Of a stretch of DNA of 17,354 nucleotides, positions 7,002 to 14,181 are shown piece after piece. A program made the translations under genes and the position numbers. The notes under the pieces were generated by a model. The model was not told the origin of the DNA. It ran no database searches and was given only the letters and a program-made list of their open reading frames with translations. How positions within the stretch are numbered: position 1 is the first letter of the stretch; each line of letters begins with the position of its first letter. The DNA is from an uncultured Clostridia bacterium (GTDB lineage: Bacteria > Bacillota_A > Clostridia > Oscillospirales > Acutalibacteraceae), in contig CALWIE010000049.1 of assembly GCA_944380625.1 (NCBI GenBank), positions 1-17,354 on the forward strand, given 5' to 3'.

Positions 7002-7985
7002 ATGCCAAAGGCGACGGTGGTCGTGCCCGTTTACAATGTGGAAAACTATCTGGAAAAGTGCGTGGATTCCATCCTGGCCCAGACCGAGCCGGATTTTGAG
7101 CTGCTGCTGGTGGACGACGGCTCCACCGACGGCAGCGGGGCTCTGTGCGACAGCCTTGCCCGGCGGGACGGGCGCATCCAGGTCATCCACCAGGAGAACC
7201 AGGGCCTGGGCGGCGCCCGGAACACGGGCATTGCAAAGGCCCAGGGGGACTGGGTCCTGCTGGTGGACAGCGACGACTGGATTGAGCCCCAGACCCTGGA
7301 GAAGGCCCTGGAGGCCGGCCTGCGGGAGGAGGCGGACCTGGTGATGTTCGCCTACCGGTGGGTGGACGAGGCGGGCAACACCTTGCAGGTGTTTTTGGAG
7401 GACGTGCCCAAGAACCAGGGCGCCGCCTTGGAGGAGCGTCCGGAGCTGCTGCTCTCGGCGCCCTCCGCCTGTGTGCGCTTGTACCGCCGGGAGCTTTTTC
7501 TCCGCACAGGGGTGCTGTTCCCGCCCCGGGTGTGGTACGAGGACATGCGCACCATCCCCAAACTGATGGCAGCCGCCCACCAGCTGGTCTTTTTGGACTT
7601 TGTGGGGTACAACTACCTCAACCGGGCGGGCTCCATCACCAAAAACCAAAACGCGGACCGGAACCGGGAAATCCTCTTGGCTTTTGAGGATCTGCTGGGC
7701 TACTTCCGGGAGAAGGGCCTTTTTGAGAAGTACCGGGAAGAGCTGTGCTACCTGACCCTGTTCCACGTGTTCCTGGCCGCCTCCTCCCGGGTGCTGCAAG
7801 TGGACCCGAAACACCCCCTTCTGGGGGAATTTTCCGCCTATCTGAAGGCCCAGTTCCCCGGCTACCGCCAATGCAAGTACCTTTCACGGCTCAGCCGCAG
7901 CCAGCGGCTGCTCCTGGCCCTGCTGGAGCGGCGGCAGTACCGGGCGGCGGCCCTGCTGTTTAATCTCAAGGAACGCCTGGGCTGA
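7002..7985 (+). CDS. Family 2 glycosyltransferase (GT-A fold)
   Basis: A 327-residue GT2 glycosyltransferase, transferring a sugar from a nucleotide donor, probably onto a lipid-linked or surface glycan at the cytoplasmic membrane face. Visible are the N-terminal [20 protein letters not shown], the nucleotide-binding DDGSTDGS (residues 38-45), [12 protein letters not shown] and the metal-binding VDSDDW (88-93). Further on come [13 protein letters not shown], in the place of the catalytic-base ED motif, and [14 protein letters not shown] 7002 is preceded by AAAGAGG with 8-nt spacing. Earlier in-frame starts lie before the promoter. The gene is followed after 11 bp by a flippase gene, suggesting glycan assembly and export. 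Donor and acceptor are unknown. Confidence 0.93.
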   Translation: MPKATVVVPVYNVENYLEKCVDSILAQTEPDFELLLVDDGSTDGSGALCDSLARRDGRIQVIHQENQGLGGARNTGIAKAQGDWVLLVDSDDWIEPQTLEKALEAGLREEADLVMFAYRWVDEAGNTLQVFLEDVPKNQGAALEERPELLLSAPSACVRLYRRELFLRTGVLFPPRVWYEDMRTIPKLMAAAHQLVFLDFVGYNYLNRAGSITKNQNADRNREILLAFEDLLGYFREKGLFEKYREELCYLTLFHVFLAASSRVLQVDPKHPLLGEFSAYLKAQFPGYRQCKYLSRLSRSQRLLLALLERRQYRAAALLFNLKERLG

Positions 7986-7996
7986 AAGGAGACCCT

Positions 7997-9268
7997 ATGA
8001 GCCTGAGAGAAAAAATCGCCGGCCGCCGGGGCGGCCTGCTGGAAAACACCCTGATGCTCTACATCCTCCAGTTCTCCAACATGGCCCTGGGCCTTTTGAC
8101 CCAAGGCTATCAGATGCGGGTGCTGGGGCTGGAGCGCATCGGCGTGCTGGGCGCGGCCCAATACGCCACCAACTTCTTCCAAATCCTCATCGACTTTGGG
8201 TTTATCTACTCGGCCACGGCCAAGGTCTCCCGCTTCCGGGAGGACAGGGATGTGCTGTGCAAGGTGCTCACCTGCGTCATCCTCTCCAAGGCCCTGTTCA
8301 TGGCCCTGTCGTTTTTGATCCTGTTCGCCTTCATCGCCCCCAGCCTGCCGGACATGGGCCAGGTGCTGGTGTACGCTTTCTACCTCATCTCTGTGTGCAC
8401 CTACGCCCTTTTGCCGGACTTTATGTACCGGGGCCTGGAGCAGATGGCCACCATCACTGTGCGGGCCGTGGCCATCAAGTTCTTCGCCACCCTGATGATC
8501 TTCCTCTTTGTCAGGGCGCCGGGGGACTACTTTTTGGTGCCCCTGTTCACGGCGGTGGGGAACGTGGGGGCCATGGTGTTTGTCTACTGGCACCTGTTTA
8601 GCAAGGTGGGGGTCCGCTTCTGCCGGGTCACCTGGTACGAGATCTGGATGGAGCTGAAGGACTCCTCCCAGTTTTTCCGCTCCAAGGTGGCGGGGTCCGT
8701 CAACTCCAACCTAAACGGCATCCTGCTGGGGGCCCTGGCGGGCTCTGCCGCCACCGGCCTTTACACCAACGCGGACAAGGTCGTCGGCGCGGCCCGGTCG
8801 GGCATGTCCCCCATTGCGGACAGCCTGTATCCCCACATGATGAAGCACCGGAATTTCAGCCTGATTAAAAAGGCCATGCTCCTGGTCTACCCGGTGATCC
8901 TGCTGGGGTGCGCCGTGGTGTTTGTCTTTGCCGAGCCCCTTTTGGTGTTCTGGCTGGGGGCGGAGGGCGCCCAGGTGACCCTTCCCCTGCGGCTTTTGAT
9001 GCCCGTGGCGGTGTTCTGCTTCCCCAACTACGTGCTGGGCTATCCCACCCTGGGGGCCATGGGGCTGGCGAAATACGCCAACATCTCGGTGGTGTTCGGC
9101 ACCTTTGTATACCTGGCGGGGGCGGCCTTGTGCTGGCTGTTCTGGGGCGTCAGCTTGGTGTCCCTGTGCGTGCTCACCAGCGTCACCGAGGGGAGCATCC
9201 TGGCCTTCCGGCTGGTGGTCATCGTAAAGAACCGGAAGCTGATGGGCGCCGCCACTCAGCAGATGTGA
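7997..9268 (+). CDS. Wzx-like oligosaccharide flippase (MOP superfamily)
   Basis: A 423-residue polytopic membrane protein with about 12 predicted hydrophobic helices, resembling polysaccharide-export flippases (RfbX/Wzx, COG2244). These carry undecaprenyl-linked glycans across the membrane. Supporting stretches are the N-terminal NTLMLYILQFSNMALGLLT, GLERIGVLGAAQYATNFFQ, the mid-protein GALAGSAATGLYTNADKVV, which matches the typical small-residue helix after the first half, and SLYPHMM. It is a little shorter than the usual 450-500 residues but shows no obvious break. ATG 7997 has AAAGGAG 5 nt upstream and follows the GT2 stop by 11 bp, so the two are co-transcribed. No polymerase (Wzy) is seen nearby, so the exported glycan may be built elsewhere. 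Confidence 0.88.
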   Translation: MSLREKIAGRRGGLLENTLMLYILQFSNMALGLLTQGYQMRVLGLERIGVLGAAQYATNFFQILIDFGFIYSATAKVSRFREDRDVLCKVLTCVILSKALFMALSFLILFAFIAPSLPDMGQVLVYAFYLISVCTYALLPDFMYRGLEQMATITVRAVAIKFFATLMIFLFVRAPGDYFLVPLFTAVGNVGAMVFVYWHLFSKVGVRFCRVTWYEIWMELKDSSQFFRSKVAGSVNSNLNGILLGALAGSAATGLYTNADKVVGAARSGMSPIADSLYPHMMKHRNFSLIKKAMLLVYPVILLGCAVVFVFAEPLLVFWLGAEGAQVTLPLRLLMPVAVFCFPNYVLGYPTLGAMGLAKYANISVVFGTFVYLAGAALCWLFWGVSLVSLCVLTSVTEGSILAFRLVVIVKNRKLMGAATQQM

Positions 9269-9277
9269 GCCCACCCC

Positions 9278-9306
9278 TTGCGATTTTTCCCAAAAGCCGC
9301 TATACT
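9278..9306 (+). promoter_or_regulatory. Promoter of the DUF4364-dockerin operon
   Basis: TTGCGA (9278-9283, four of six) and TATACT (9301-9306, five of six) with a 17-bp spacer, 35 bp before the DUF4364 start and 10 bp after the flippase stop. Confidence 0.7.
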
Positions 9307-9341
9307 GGTCTCAGTTCTTTAGGGAAGGGAGGACACCGCCC

Positions 9342-9932
9342 ATGAAACAGGACGCCTTTTCCGCCGGCGTGGAACCCGGCGGCCTCTGGCACAAAAACGA
9401 CATCCGCATCCTGCTGTGCTACATTCTGGCCAGCGTCGGCGCGCCCCTCTCCCGAGGGGATTTGACCCGGATGATCCAGGAAAAGGGCCTGGCCAACTAC
9501 TTCGAGGTGGAGGACGCCCTGGCCGCCCTGGCAAAGCAGGGGAACATCCTCCTCCAGGAGGACGGCGCCTGCGCCGTCACCGAAACGGGCAGGGAGATCG
9601 CCCGCAGCCTGGACACCACCCTGCCCCTCTCCGTGCGGGACAAGGCCCTGGAGGCCGCCGTATCCCTGCTGGCCCAGGCCCGCGCCCAACGGGAAAACCA
9701 GGTGGAGCTCCAGGAGACCGACCGGGGCTGGCAGGTGAAGTGCCACATCTCCGGCGGGGACATGGAGCTCATGTCCATCACCTTGTACGTGCCCGACCGG
9801 GCCCAGGCGGAGTGCGTCCGGGACCGTTTCCACCGGGACCCAGAAGGGGTCTACCGGCTGCTGCTGGCCGCCCTCACCGGGGACCGGGCCCTGTCCCGGG
9901 AGCTCTTTGAAGAGCAGGAATCCCGCCTGTGA
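9342..9932 (+). CDS. DUF4364 family protein (winged-helix-like)
   Basis: A 196-residue protein of the DUF4364 family, widespread in Clostridia and of unknown function. The N-terminal part (WHKNDIRILLCYILASVGAP, then a short helix and GLANYFEVEDALAALAKQGN) looks like a winged helix-turn-helix of the kind found in small transcription regulators. It is followed by TETGREIARSLDTTLPLSVRDKALEAA and a C-terminal alpha/beta region. ATG 9342 has GGGAGG 9 nt upstream. It shares a transcript with the dockerin protein, whose start is 22 bp beyond its stop. A regulatory role is inference from the fold-like N-terminus only. Confidence 0.85.
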   Translation: MKQDAFSAGVEPGGLWHKNDIRILLCYILASVGAPLSRGDLTRMIQEKGLANYFEVEDALAALAKQGNILLQEDGACAVTETGREIARSLDTTLPLSVRDKALEAAVSLLAQARAQRENQVELQETDRGWQVKCHISGGDMELMSITLYVPDRAQAECVRDRFHRDPEGVYRLLLAALTGDRALSRELFEEQESRL

Positions 9933-9954
9933 CCCAGTGGAAAGGAGGATGACC

Positions 9955-11451
9955 ATGGCCCCGAAAGCCGCGCCCCTGTGGAGGAGATTTTCCCGGCCGC
10001 TGCTCGCCCTTTTGGCCGCTGCGGCCCTGGTGTGCATGCTGGCGTTTTTGGGGGAGGGCGCTCCCCAGGCGTCCCAGGTCTGCCCCGCAGAGGGGGAGGT
10101 CCTCCTGCTGGGGGAGTGGGACGGCGCCTGCTGCCTTGTGACTGCCGCCGGGGACGGCGCCGGCCTCTACACCCTAAACAGCTCCACCGGGGAGGTTTTG
10201 GAGAAAGCCTCCCTCTCCCATCCTGTACTGTGGGCGGCCCTGCGGGGCGGCTCCCTCTACACCTTGGAAAACCAGGCGGGGACGCTGCGCCTGTCCCGCC
10301 GGGGCGCTTCCCTGGAAATATCCGACAGCTGGCCCTTGCCCATCGCCCCGGAGGAGATCTCCCTCTCCGGCTGCGACGGCACGGGCGTTTTTTATTTCAC
10401 CTCCCCGGAGGACCCCGCCTCCCTGCGGGCGGTGGACCCCCACGGGGCCCAGGCCCGTAAGGCGGACTTTCCCGGGCCGGGGGCCATCCAGTTCCTGGCC
10501 ACCACCCCGGGGGACAGGCTGTACCTGTTCGCAGGGGGCAGCCTCCACTTTGCGGACGCCCCCCAGCTGAGCTCCTGGAGCGCCGGGGCCTCCCTGCTGC
10601 CGCCCACGGCCCTTCTGGGAGAGGACGCCTTCCTGGACGCCTTCGGCCGGGTCTGCCGGTGGGAGGGCGGGGCCTTTGTCCAAAAGGGCACGGCCCCCGC
10701 AGACCCCCTCCTGTCCGCCCTGGACGGGGAAGGGCGCCTGCTCACCGCCTCCGGCAGCCAGGTGACCTGGTCCACCCTGGAAGGGGAGACCCTGGGCAGC
10801 GCCCGGGTCCAAGGGGAGGTGCGGGCCCTCTGCGGCGGGGGCGTCCTCTCCCAGGAGGGCGGCCAGTACCTGTTCACCCCCGGGGGCGGGGGCCAGGGCT
10901 CCACACCCACGCCTACGCCTTCGCCTTCTCCTTCTCCCTCGCCCTCGCCCTCTCCCTCTCCTTCTCCCTCGCCCTCTCCCTCTCCTTCCACCTCTCCTTC
11001 TCCCACGCCCAGCGCCTCTCCCCCGCCGGCGGGGAGCCCCTCGCCCTCCCCCAGCGCCACCCCTTCCGCCTCGCCTGGTCCCTCCACCCCGGAGGGGATC
11101 GCCCCAGAGGGGGAGTGGCTGCTGGCCCCGGCGGGGACCACAGTGGAAGACCTGGCCGCCTGGTATGCCCCGGACACCATCCTGGTCCGGGACCTGGAAG
11201 GCCAGCCGGTGAGCTCCGGGGCCCTGGCCACCGGCATGTCCGCCAGCACAGCCGGGGAGGAGTTCCTCCTGGTGGTGCCCGGGGACTGTGACGGCAACGG
11301 CGCCGTAAACCGCCAGGACCTGAAGGAGGCCCAAGCCCTGCTTTTGGAGGGGGACGGCCTCTCCACCCCCTACCGCCGGGCCGCCGACCTGGACGGGGAC
11401 GGGGCCCTCACCACCCAGGACCTGGCGCTGCTCTCCCAGAAGCTTTCCTAA
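9955..11451 (+). CDS. Membrane-anchored beta-rich protein with Ser-Pro stalk and C-terminal type I dockerin
   Basis: A 498-residue extracytoplasmic protein in four parts. Residues 1-34 carry basic residues followed by a hydrophobic stretch (LLALLAAAALVCMLAFLG), a signal anchor or uncleaved signal. Residues about 40-310 contain repeated short strands separated by Gly/Asp turns (LYTLNSSTGE, LYTLENQAGT, LYLFAGGSLH, LLTASGSQVTW), suggesting a beta-propeller, though no named repeat is clear. Residues about 316-380 form a low-complexity stalk with 11 consecutive Ser-Pro pairs. A small domain (TTVEDLAAWY to EEFLLVVPG) leads into a dockerin with two calcium loops, DCDGNGAVNRQD and DLDGDGALTTQD, having acidic or Asn residues at positions 1, 3, 5 and 12. 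Start ATG 9955 follows AAAGGAGG by 6 nt; an ATG abutting that site is less suitable. No cohesin protein is in the window. Confidence 0.85.
   Translation: MAPKAAPLWRRFSRPLLALLAAAALVCMLAFLGEGAPQASQVCPAEGEVLLLGEWDGACCLVTAAGDGAGLYTLNSSTGEVLEKASLSHPVLWAALRGGSLYTLENQAGTLRLSRRGASLEISDSWPLPIAPEEISLSGCDGTGVFYFTSPEDPASLRAVDPHGAQARKADFPGPGAIQFLATTPGDRLYLFAGGSLHFADAPQLSSWSAGASLLPPTALLGEDAFLDAFGRVCRWEGGAFVQKGTAPADPLLSALDGEGRLLTASGSQVTWSTLEGETLGSARVQGEVRALCGGGVLSQEGGQYLFTPGGGGQGSTPTPTPSPSPSPSPSPSPSPSPSPSPSPSTSPSPTPSASPPPAGSPSPSPSATPSASPGPSTPEGIAPEGEWLLAPAGTTVEDLAAWYAPDTILVRDLEGQPVSSGALATGMSASTAGEEFLLVVPGDCDGNGAVNRQDLKEAQALLLEGDGLSTPYRRAADLDGDGALTTQDLALLSQKLS
10903..10995 (+). repeat. Hexanucleotide (Ser-Pro codon) repeat tract
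   Basis: A run of TCN-CCN and ACN-CCN codon pairs encodes the stalk of the dockerin protein. The plus strand is almost all pyrimidine, broken by the G of TCG and ACG codons. The unit is 6 bp, so slippage changes stalk length in steps of two residues and keeps the reading frame. Confidence 0.85.
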
Positions 11452-11469
11452 GGAGGGATTTTCCCTCTT
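11451..11469 (+). terminator. Weak hairpin after the dockerin gene
   Basis: A short stem (AGGAGGGA pairing with TCCCTCTT, one G-U pair) with a 3-nt loop starts at the last base of the stop codon and is followed only by GCTTT. It may attenuate read-through into the alpha-galactosidase. Confidence 0.35.
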
Positions 11470-11496
11470 GCTTTCCCAAAGCCCCTGTGTTAAGAT
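11468..11496 (+). promoter_or_regulatory. Candidate promoter of the alpha-galactosidase
   Basis: TTGCTT (11468-11473) and TAAGAT (11491-11496) with a 17-bp spacer. The -10 is preceded by TGT, giving an extended -10 (TGnTAAGAT). Matches are moderate, so read-through from upstream may contribute. Confidence 0.4.
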
Positions 11497-11524
11497 GTTC
11501 ACAAACCCAGAAAGGAGCAGCCCT

Positions 11525-13708
11525 ATGCCCATCCTATACGACTCGGACCGCAAGGTCTTCAAGCTGGACGCCAAAGGCTTTACCTACGCCATGATGGTCT
11601 ACCGGGAAAACTACCTGGTACACCTGTACGCCGGAGCCCCTATTCCGGACACGGACCTCTCCTATTTGATGTACCGGGGGTGGTTCGACTCCCTGAGCCC
11701 CTCCAACCCCAAGGTGGAGGATCCCTACTTCTCCCTGGACATCCAGCCCCTGGAGTACCCCGCCGGGGGCACGGGGGATTTCCGCATCAGCGCCCTCTCC
11801 GTGCGGGGGGAGGCCGGGGACGCGGCCACGGACCTGCGCTACGTCTCCCACAAAATCTATCCCGGCAAGCCGGGCCTCCCCGGCCTGCCCGCCACCTTTG
11901 ACCGGGAGGGCGCCGCCCAGACCCTGGAGGTGGAGCTGCTGGACGCCGTCACCGGGGTGAAGGCCACCCTTCTTTACACTGTTTTTGAGGACTACCCCGT
12001 CATCGCCCGGAGCGCCCGGCTGGAGAACACCGGCGCCCACCCCGTCAGCCTGGAGCGGGCCTACAGCGCCTGCCTGGACCTGCCCACCATGGACTGGGAC
12101 ATGGTCCACCTGTACGGCCGCTGGGCCAAGGAAAACACCACCGCCCGGCACCCCTTGCAGCACGGCATCCAGGCCATCCACTCCAAGCGGGGCATGACCG
12201 GCCCCAACCACAACCCCTTCCTGGCCCTGGCGGCCCGGGGCGCCGGGGAGGAGTCCGGCGAGGCCCTGGGGCTCAGCCTTGTCTACAGCGGCAACTTCGC
12301 CTTCGACGTGGAGGTGGACACCCGGGGCTGCCCCCGGGTGCTCCTGGGGATCAACCCCGAGGAGTTCCGCTGGCGCCTGGAGCCCGGGGAGTGCTTCCAG
12401 TCCCCCGAGGCGGTGCTGGCCTATTCCCAGGCGGGCCTGGGGGCCATGAGCCGCACCTTCCACCACTTCTTCCTGGACCACCTGTGCCGCAGCCAGTGGA
12501 CCAAGAAAAAGCGCCCCCTGCTCATCAACAGCTGGGAGGCGGCCTACTTTGACTTCGACGACGATAAGCTGGTGGAGTTCGCCCGGGAGGCCAAGGCCCT
12601 GGGCATCGACATGCTGGTGATGGACGACGGCTGGTTTGGCAACCGCTTCGACGACCACCGGGCCCTGGGAGACTGGCAGGTCAACGAGGAGAAGCTCAAA
12701 GGGGGCCTGGGCAGCCTGATCCAGCGGGTCAACGCCCTGGGGGTCAAATTCGGCATCTGGTACGAGCCGGAGATGGTAAACCCCGACAGCGGCCTGTACC
12801 GGGCCCACCCGGACTGGGCCATCCGCGCCCGGGGCCGGGAACACTCCATCTCCCGCTACCAGTGCGTCCTGGACATGACCCGCCAGGACGTGCGGGACAA
12901 CATCTTCCAGCAGATGTACGACGTGATCTCGAAAAACAACATCGAATACATCAAGTGGGACTGCAACCGGCACATCACCGAGGCCGCCAGCGCGGCCCTG
13001 CCCCCGGAGCGCCAAGGGGAGTTCTTCCACCGGTACGTGCTGGGGGTCTACGACCTGATGGACCGGATCACCACCGCCTTCCCCCACATCCTGCTGGAAA
13101 ACTGCTCCTCCGGCGGCGGGCGCTTTGACCCGGGCATGCTCTACTACTCCCCCCAGATCTGGGCCAGCGACTGCACCGACCCCATCGAGCGGCTGAGCAT
13201 TCAGTTTGGGGCCTCCCTGTGCTACCCCATCGCCTCCCTGGGGGCCCACGTGTCCGCCAGCCCCCGCACCGGCATCCAGACCCGGGGGGCCGTGGCCCTG
13301 TGCGGCACCTTCGGCTATGAGCTGGACCCCCGCAAGCTCACCCCCGAGGAGCGGAAGGAGGTGGTCCGCCAGGTGGCCGACTACCACAAGTACTACGACC
13401 TGATCCACTACGGGGACTTCTACCGGATCACCTCCCCCACGGAAGACCCCTTCCTGTGCGACTGGGCCTTTGTCAGCCCGGACAAGGGGGAGATGCTCTT
13501 CACCCGGGTGATCATGCGCCAGCCCCCCAACGTGTACCGGCCCCTGCGCCTGCCCGGCCTGGATCCGGAAAAGACCTACGTGGAAGAGGCCTCCGGCCGG
13601 GCCTACTCCGGCGCCCTGCTCATGCACGGGGGCCTGGACCTCTCTTCCTACGACCGGGAGGAGCCCCGGGACGGGGACAGCCTGGTGCTCCACTTTACGG
13701 CCCGGTAA
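11525..13708 (+). CDS. GH36 alpha-galactosidase
   Basis: A 727-residue retaining alpha-galactosidase of family GH36, releasing terminal alpha-1,6-galactose from raffinose-family oligosaccharides, melibiose or galactomannan. It has no signal peptide, so it is probably cytoplasmic. The N-terminal beta-sandwich covers about 1-330, and the catalytic barrel opens with INSWEAAYFDFDDDKL and MDDGWFGNR. Asp479 in IKWDCNRH is the expected nucleophile and Asp549 in IWASDCTD the acid/base. The block LLENCSSGGGRFDPGMLYY is typical, and a C-terminal beta-domain follows. Length and catalytic positions fit the family closely. ATG 11525 follows AAAGGAG by 7 nt. The motif is WASDCTD where many homologues have TSDNTD, a mild substitution beside the acid/base. 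No alpha-galactoside transporter lies next to it. Confidence 0.96.
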   Translation: MPILYDSDRKVFKLDAKGFTYAMMVYRENYLVHLYAGAPIPDTDLSYLMYRGWFDSLSPSNPKVEDPYFSLDIQPLEYPAGGTGDFRISALSVRGEAGDAATDLRYVSHKIYPGKPGLPGLPATFDREGAAQTLEVELLDAVTGVKATLLYTVFEDYPVIARSARLENTGAHPVSLERAYSACLDLPTMDWDMVHLYGRWAKENTTARHPLQHGIQAIHSKRGMTGPNHNPFLALAARGAGEESGEALGLSLVYSGNFAFDVEVDTRGCPRVLLGINPEEFRWRLEPGECFQSPEAVLAYSQAGLGAMSRTFHHFFLDHLCRSQWTKKKRPLLINSWEAAYFDFDDDKLVEFAREAKALGIDMLVMDDGWFGNRFDDHRALGDWQVNEEKLKGGLGSLIQRVNALGVKFGIWYEPEMVNPDSGLYRAHPDWAIRARGREHSISRYQCVLDMTRQDVRDNIFQQMYDVISKNNIEYIKWDCNRHITEAASAALPPERQGEFFHRYVLGVYDLMDRITTAFPHILLENCSSGGGRFDPGMLYYSPQIWASDCTDPIERLSIQFGASLCYPIASLGAHVSASPRTGIQTRGAVALCGTFGYELDPRKLTPEERKEVVRQVADYHKYYDLIHYGDFYRITSPTEDPFLCDWAFVSPDKGEMLFTRVIMRQPPNVYRPLRLPGLDPEKTYVEEASGRAYSGALLMHGGLDLSSYDREEPRDGDSLVLHFTAR

Positions 13709-13723
13709 AATTGGGATTTTCCA

Positions 13724-13752
13724 TTGACAGGGCCCCATTTCCTTGCTATAAT
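13724..13752 (+). promoter_or_regulatory. Consensus promoter of tRNA-Lys
   Basis: A perfect TTGACA (13724-13729), 17-bp spacer and perfect TATAAT (13747-13752). The predicted start of transcription is at about 13758-13760, at the foot of the leader hairpin. It lies 15 bp after the alpha-galactosidase stop. Confidence 0.92.
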
Positions 13753-13757
13753 AAATA

Positions 13758-13778
13758 AGCTGCCCAGAGCGGGCAGCT
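13758..13778 (+). other. Hairpin in the 5' leader of tRNA-Lys
   Basis: A perfect 8-bp stem AGCTGCCC / GGGCAGCT with a 5-nt loop (AGAGC). It starts about where transcription should begin and ends 4 nt before the mature tRNA. The precursor would thus carry a stable 5' hairpin next to the RNase P cleavage site. Confidence 0.6.
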
Positions 13779-13782
13779 GTCT

Positions 13783-13858
13783 GACTCATTAGCTCAGTCG
13801 GTAGAGCACTTGACTTTTAATCAAGGTGTCCGGGGTTCGAATCCCCGATGGGTCACCA
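13783..13858 (+). tRNA. trnK: tRNA-Lys (anticodon UUU)
   Basis: A 76-nt cloverleaf with encoded CCA. The acceptor stem GACTCAT pairs with ATGGGTC (one G-U). The D arm is AGCTCAGTCGGTAGAGC, the anticodon stem CTTGA/TCAAG has loop CTTTTAA and anticodon TTT, and the T arm is CCGGGGTTCGAATCCCCG. The discriminator is A. A consensus promoter lies upstream and a strong terminator begins at the final A of CCA. Confidence 0.98.
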
Positions 13859-13902
13859 CGTCGTCGCGGACTGCGTATCGTTCGCGACGACGTTTTCTTT
13901 TT
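13858..13902 (+). terminator. Terminator of tRNA-Lys
   Basis: A perfect 11-bp stem ACGTCGTCGCG (13858-13868) / CGCGACGACGT (13883-13893) with a 14-nt loop, followed by TTTCTTTTT. The first stem base is the last base of the encoded CCA. Confidence 0.92.
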
Positions 13903-13945
13903 CAAAGCAAACGTCATCGCTCATTTACTCCATCGCTCCTCCTCT

Positions 13946-13981
13946 CCAAATCGCAACCGCTTGCGCTGGGTTGCGATTTGG
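13946..13981. repeat. Perfect 13-bp inverted repeat in the intergenic region after tRNA-Lys
   Basis: CCAAATCGCAACC (13946-13958) pairs with GGTTGCGATTTGG (13969-13981) around a 10-nt loop. Neither strand has a U-tract after it, so it is not a plain terminator. The gene-free stretch 13859-14181 holds the tRNA terminator, this repeat, the hairpin at 14034-14084 and the DUF4130 terminator. It is richer in A/T than the neighbouring genes. Confidence 0.6.
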
Positions 13982-14033
13982 GTTTGGGTACAGATTTGGA
14001 GGCGGCGGCATCTATACTGTTGCGATGTTCCAA

Positions 14034-14090
14034 AAGAAAGCCTAGCATTTACGCCGTTTACGGGTGTGGTTGCTAGGCTTTCTTATTTTT
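14034..14090. terminator. Bidirectional terminator-like 14-bp hairpin
   Basis: AAGAAAGCCTAGCA (14034-14047) and TGCTAGGCTTTCTT (14071-14084) pair perfectly around a 23-nt loop. On the plus strand ATTTTT follows. On the minus strand the stem itself ends in TTCTTTT. It could back up termination of the minus-strand DUF4130 operon; no plus-strand gene ends immediately before it. Confidence 0.55.
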
Positions 14091-14122
14091 CCAAACGGCA
14101 TATTTTGACGTGTTTTGACCAC

Positions 14123-14164
14123 AAAAAGGCCCCGTCTCCCCGCAGCCCCTCGCCGGGATGGGGC
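14123..14164 (-). terminator. Candidate terminator of the radical SAM-DUF4130 operon
   Basis: On the minus strand GCCCC-AT-CCC (from 14164) can pair with GGGA-GAC-GGGGC, with a bulge, immediately before CTTTTTG. It lies 18 bp after the DUF4130 stop. Confidence 0.5.
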
Positions 14165-14181
14165 GGGCGCCTTCCGCCTCC

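Noticed and set aside
10903..10995. Phase-variable simple repeat
   Set aside because: The 6-bp unit keeps the reading frame whatever the copy number, so it cannot switch the gene off by frameshift.
10174..11574. A 466-codon minus-strand open frame with long Gly-Arg runs
   Set aside because: It is the reverse reading of the Ser-Pro codon tract and flanks; no start context or family motifs.
11534..13789. A 751-codon open frame on the minus strand, opposite the alpha-galactosidase
   Set aside because: It is antisense to an intact GH36 gene with all catalytic motifs. Its product is low in complexity and biased to Gly, Val, His and Gln, as expected from GC-driven stop-codon absence.
13771..13902. 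tRNA-Lys as the attachment site of an integrated element
   Set aside because: No integrase gene and no repeat of the tRNA 3' end are seen in the window, and the genes beyond are ordinary chromosomal types.
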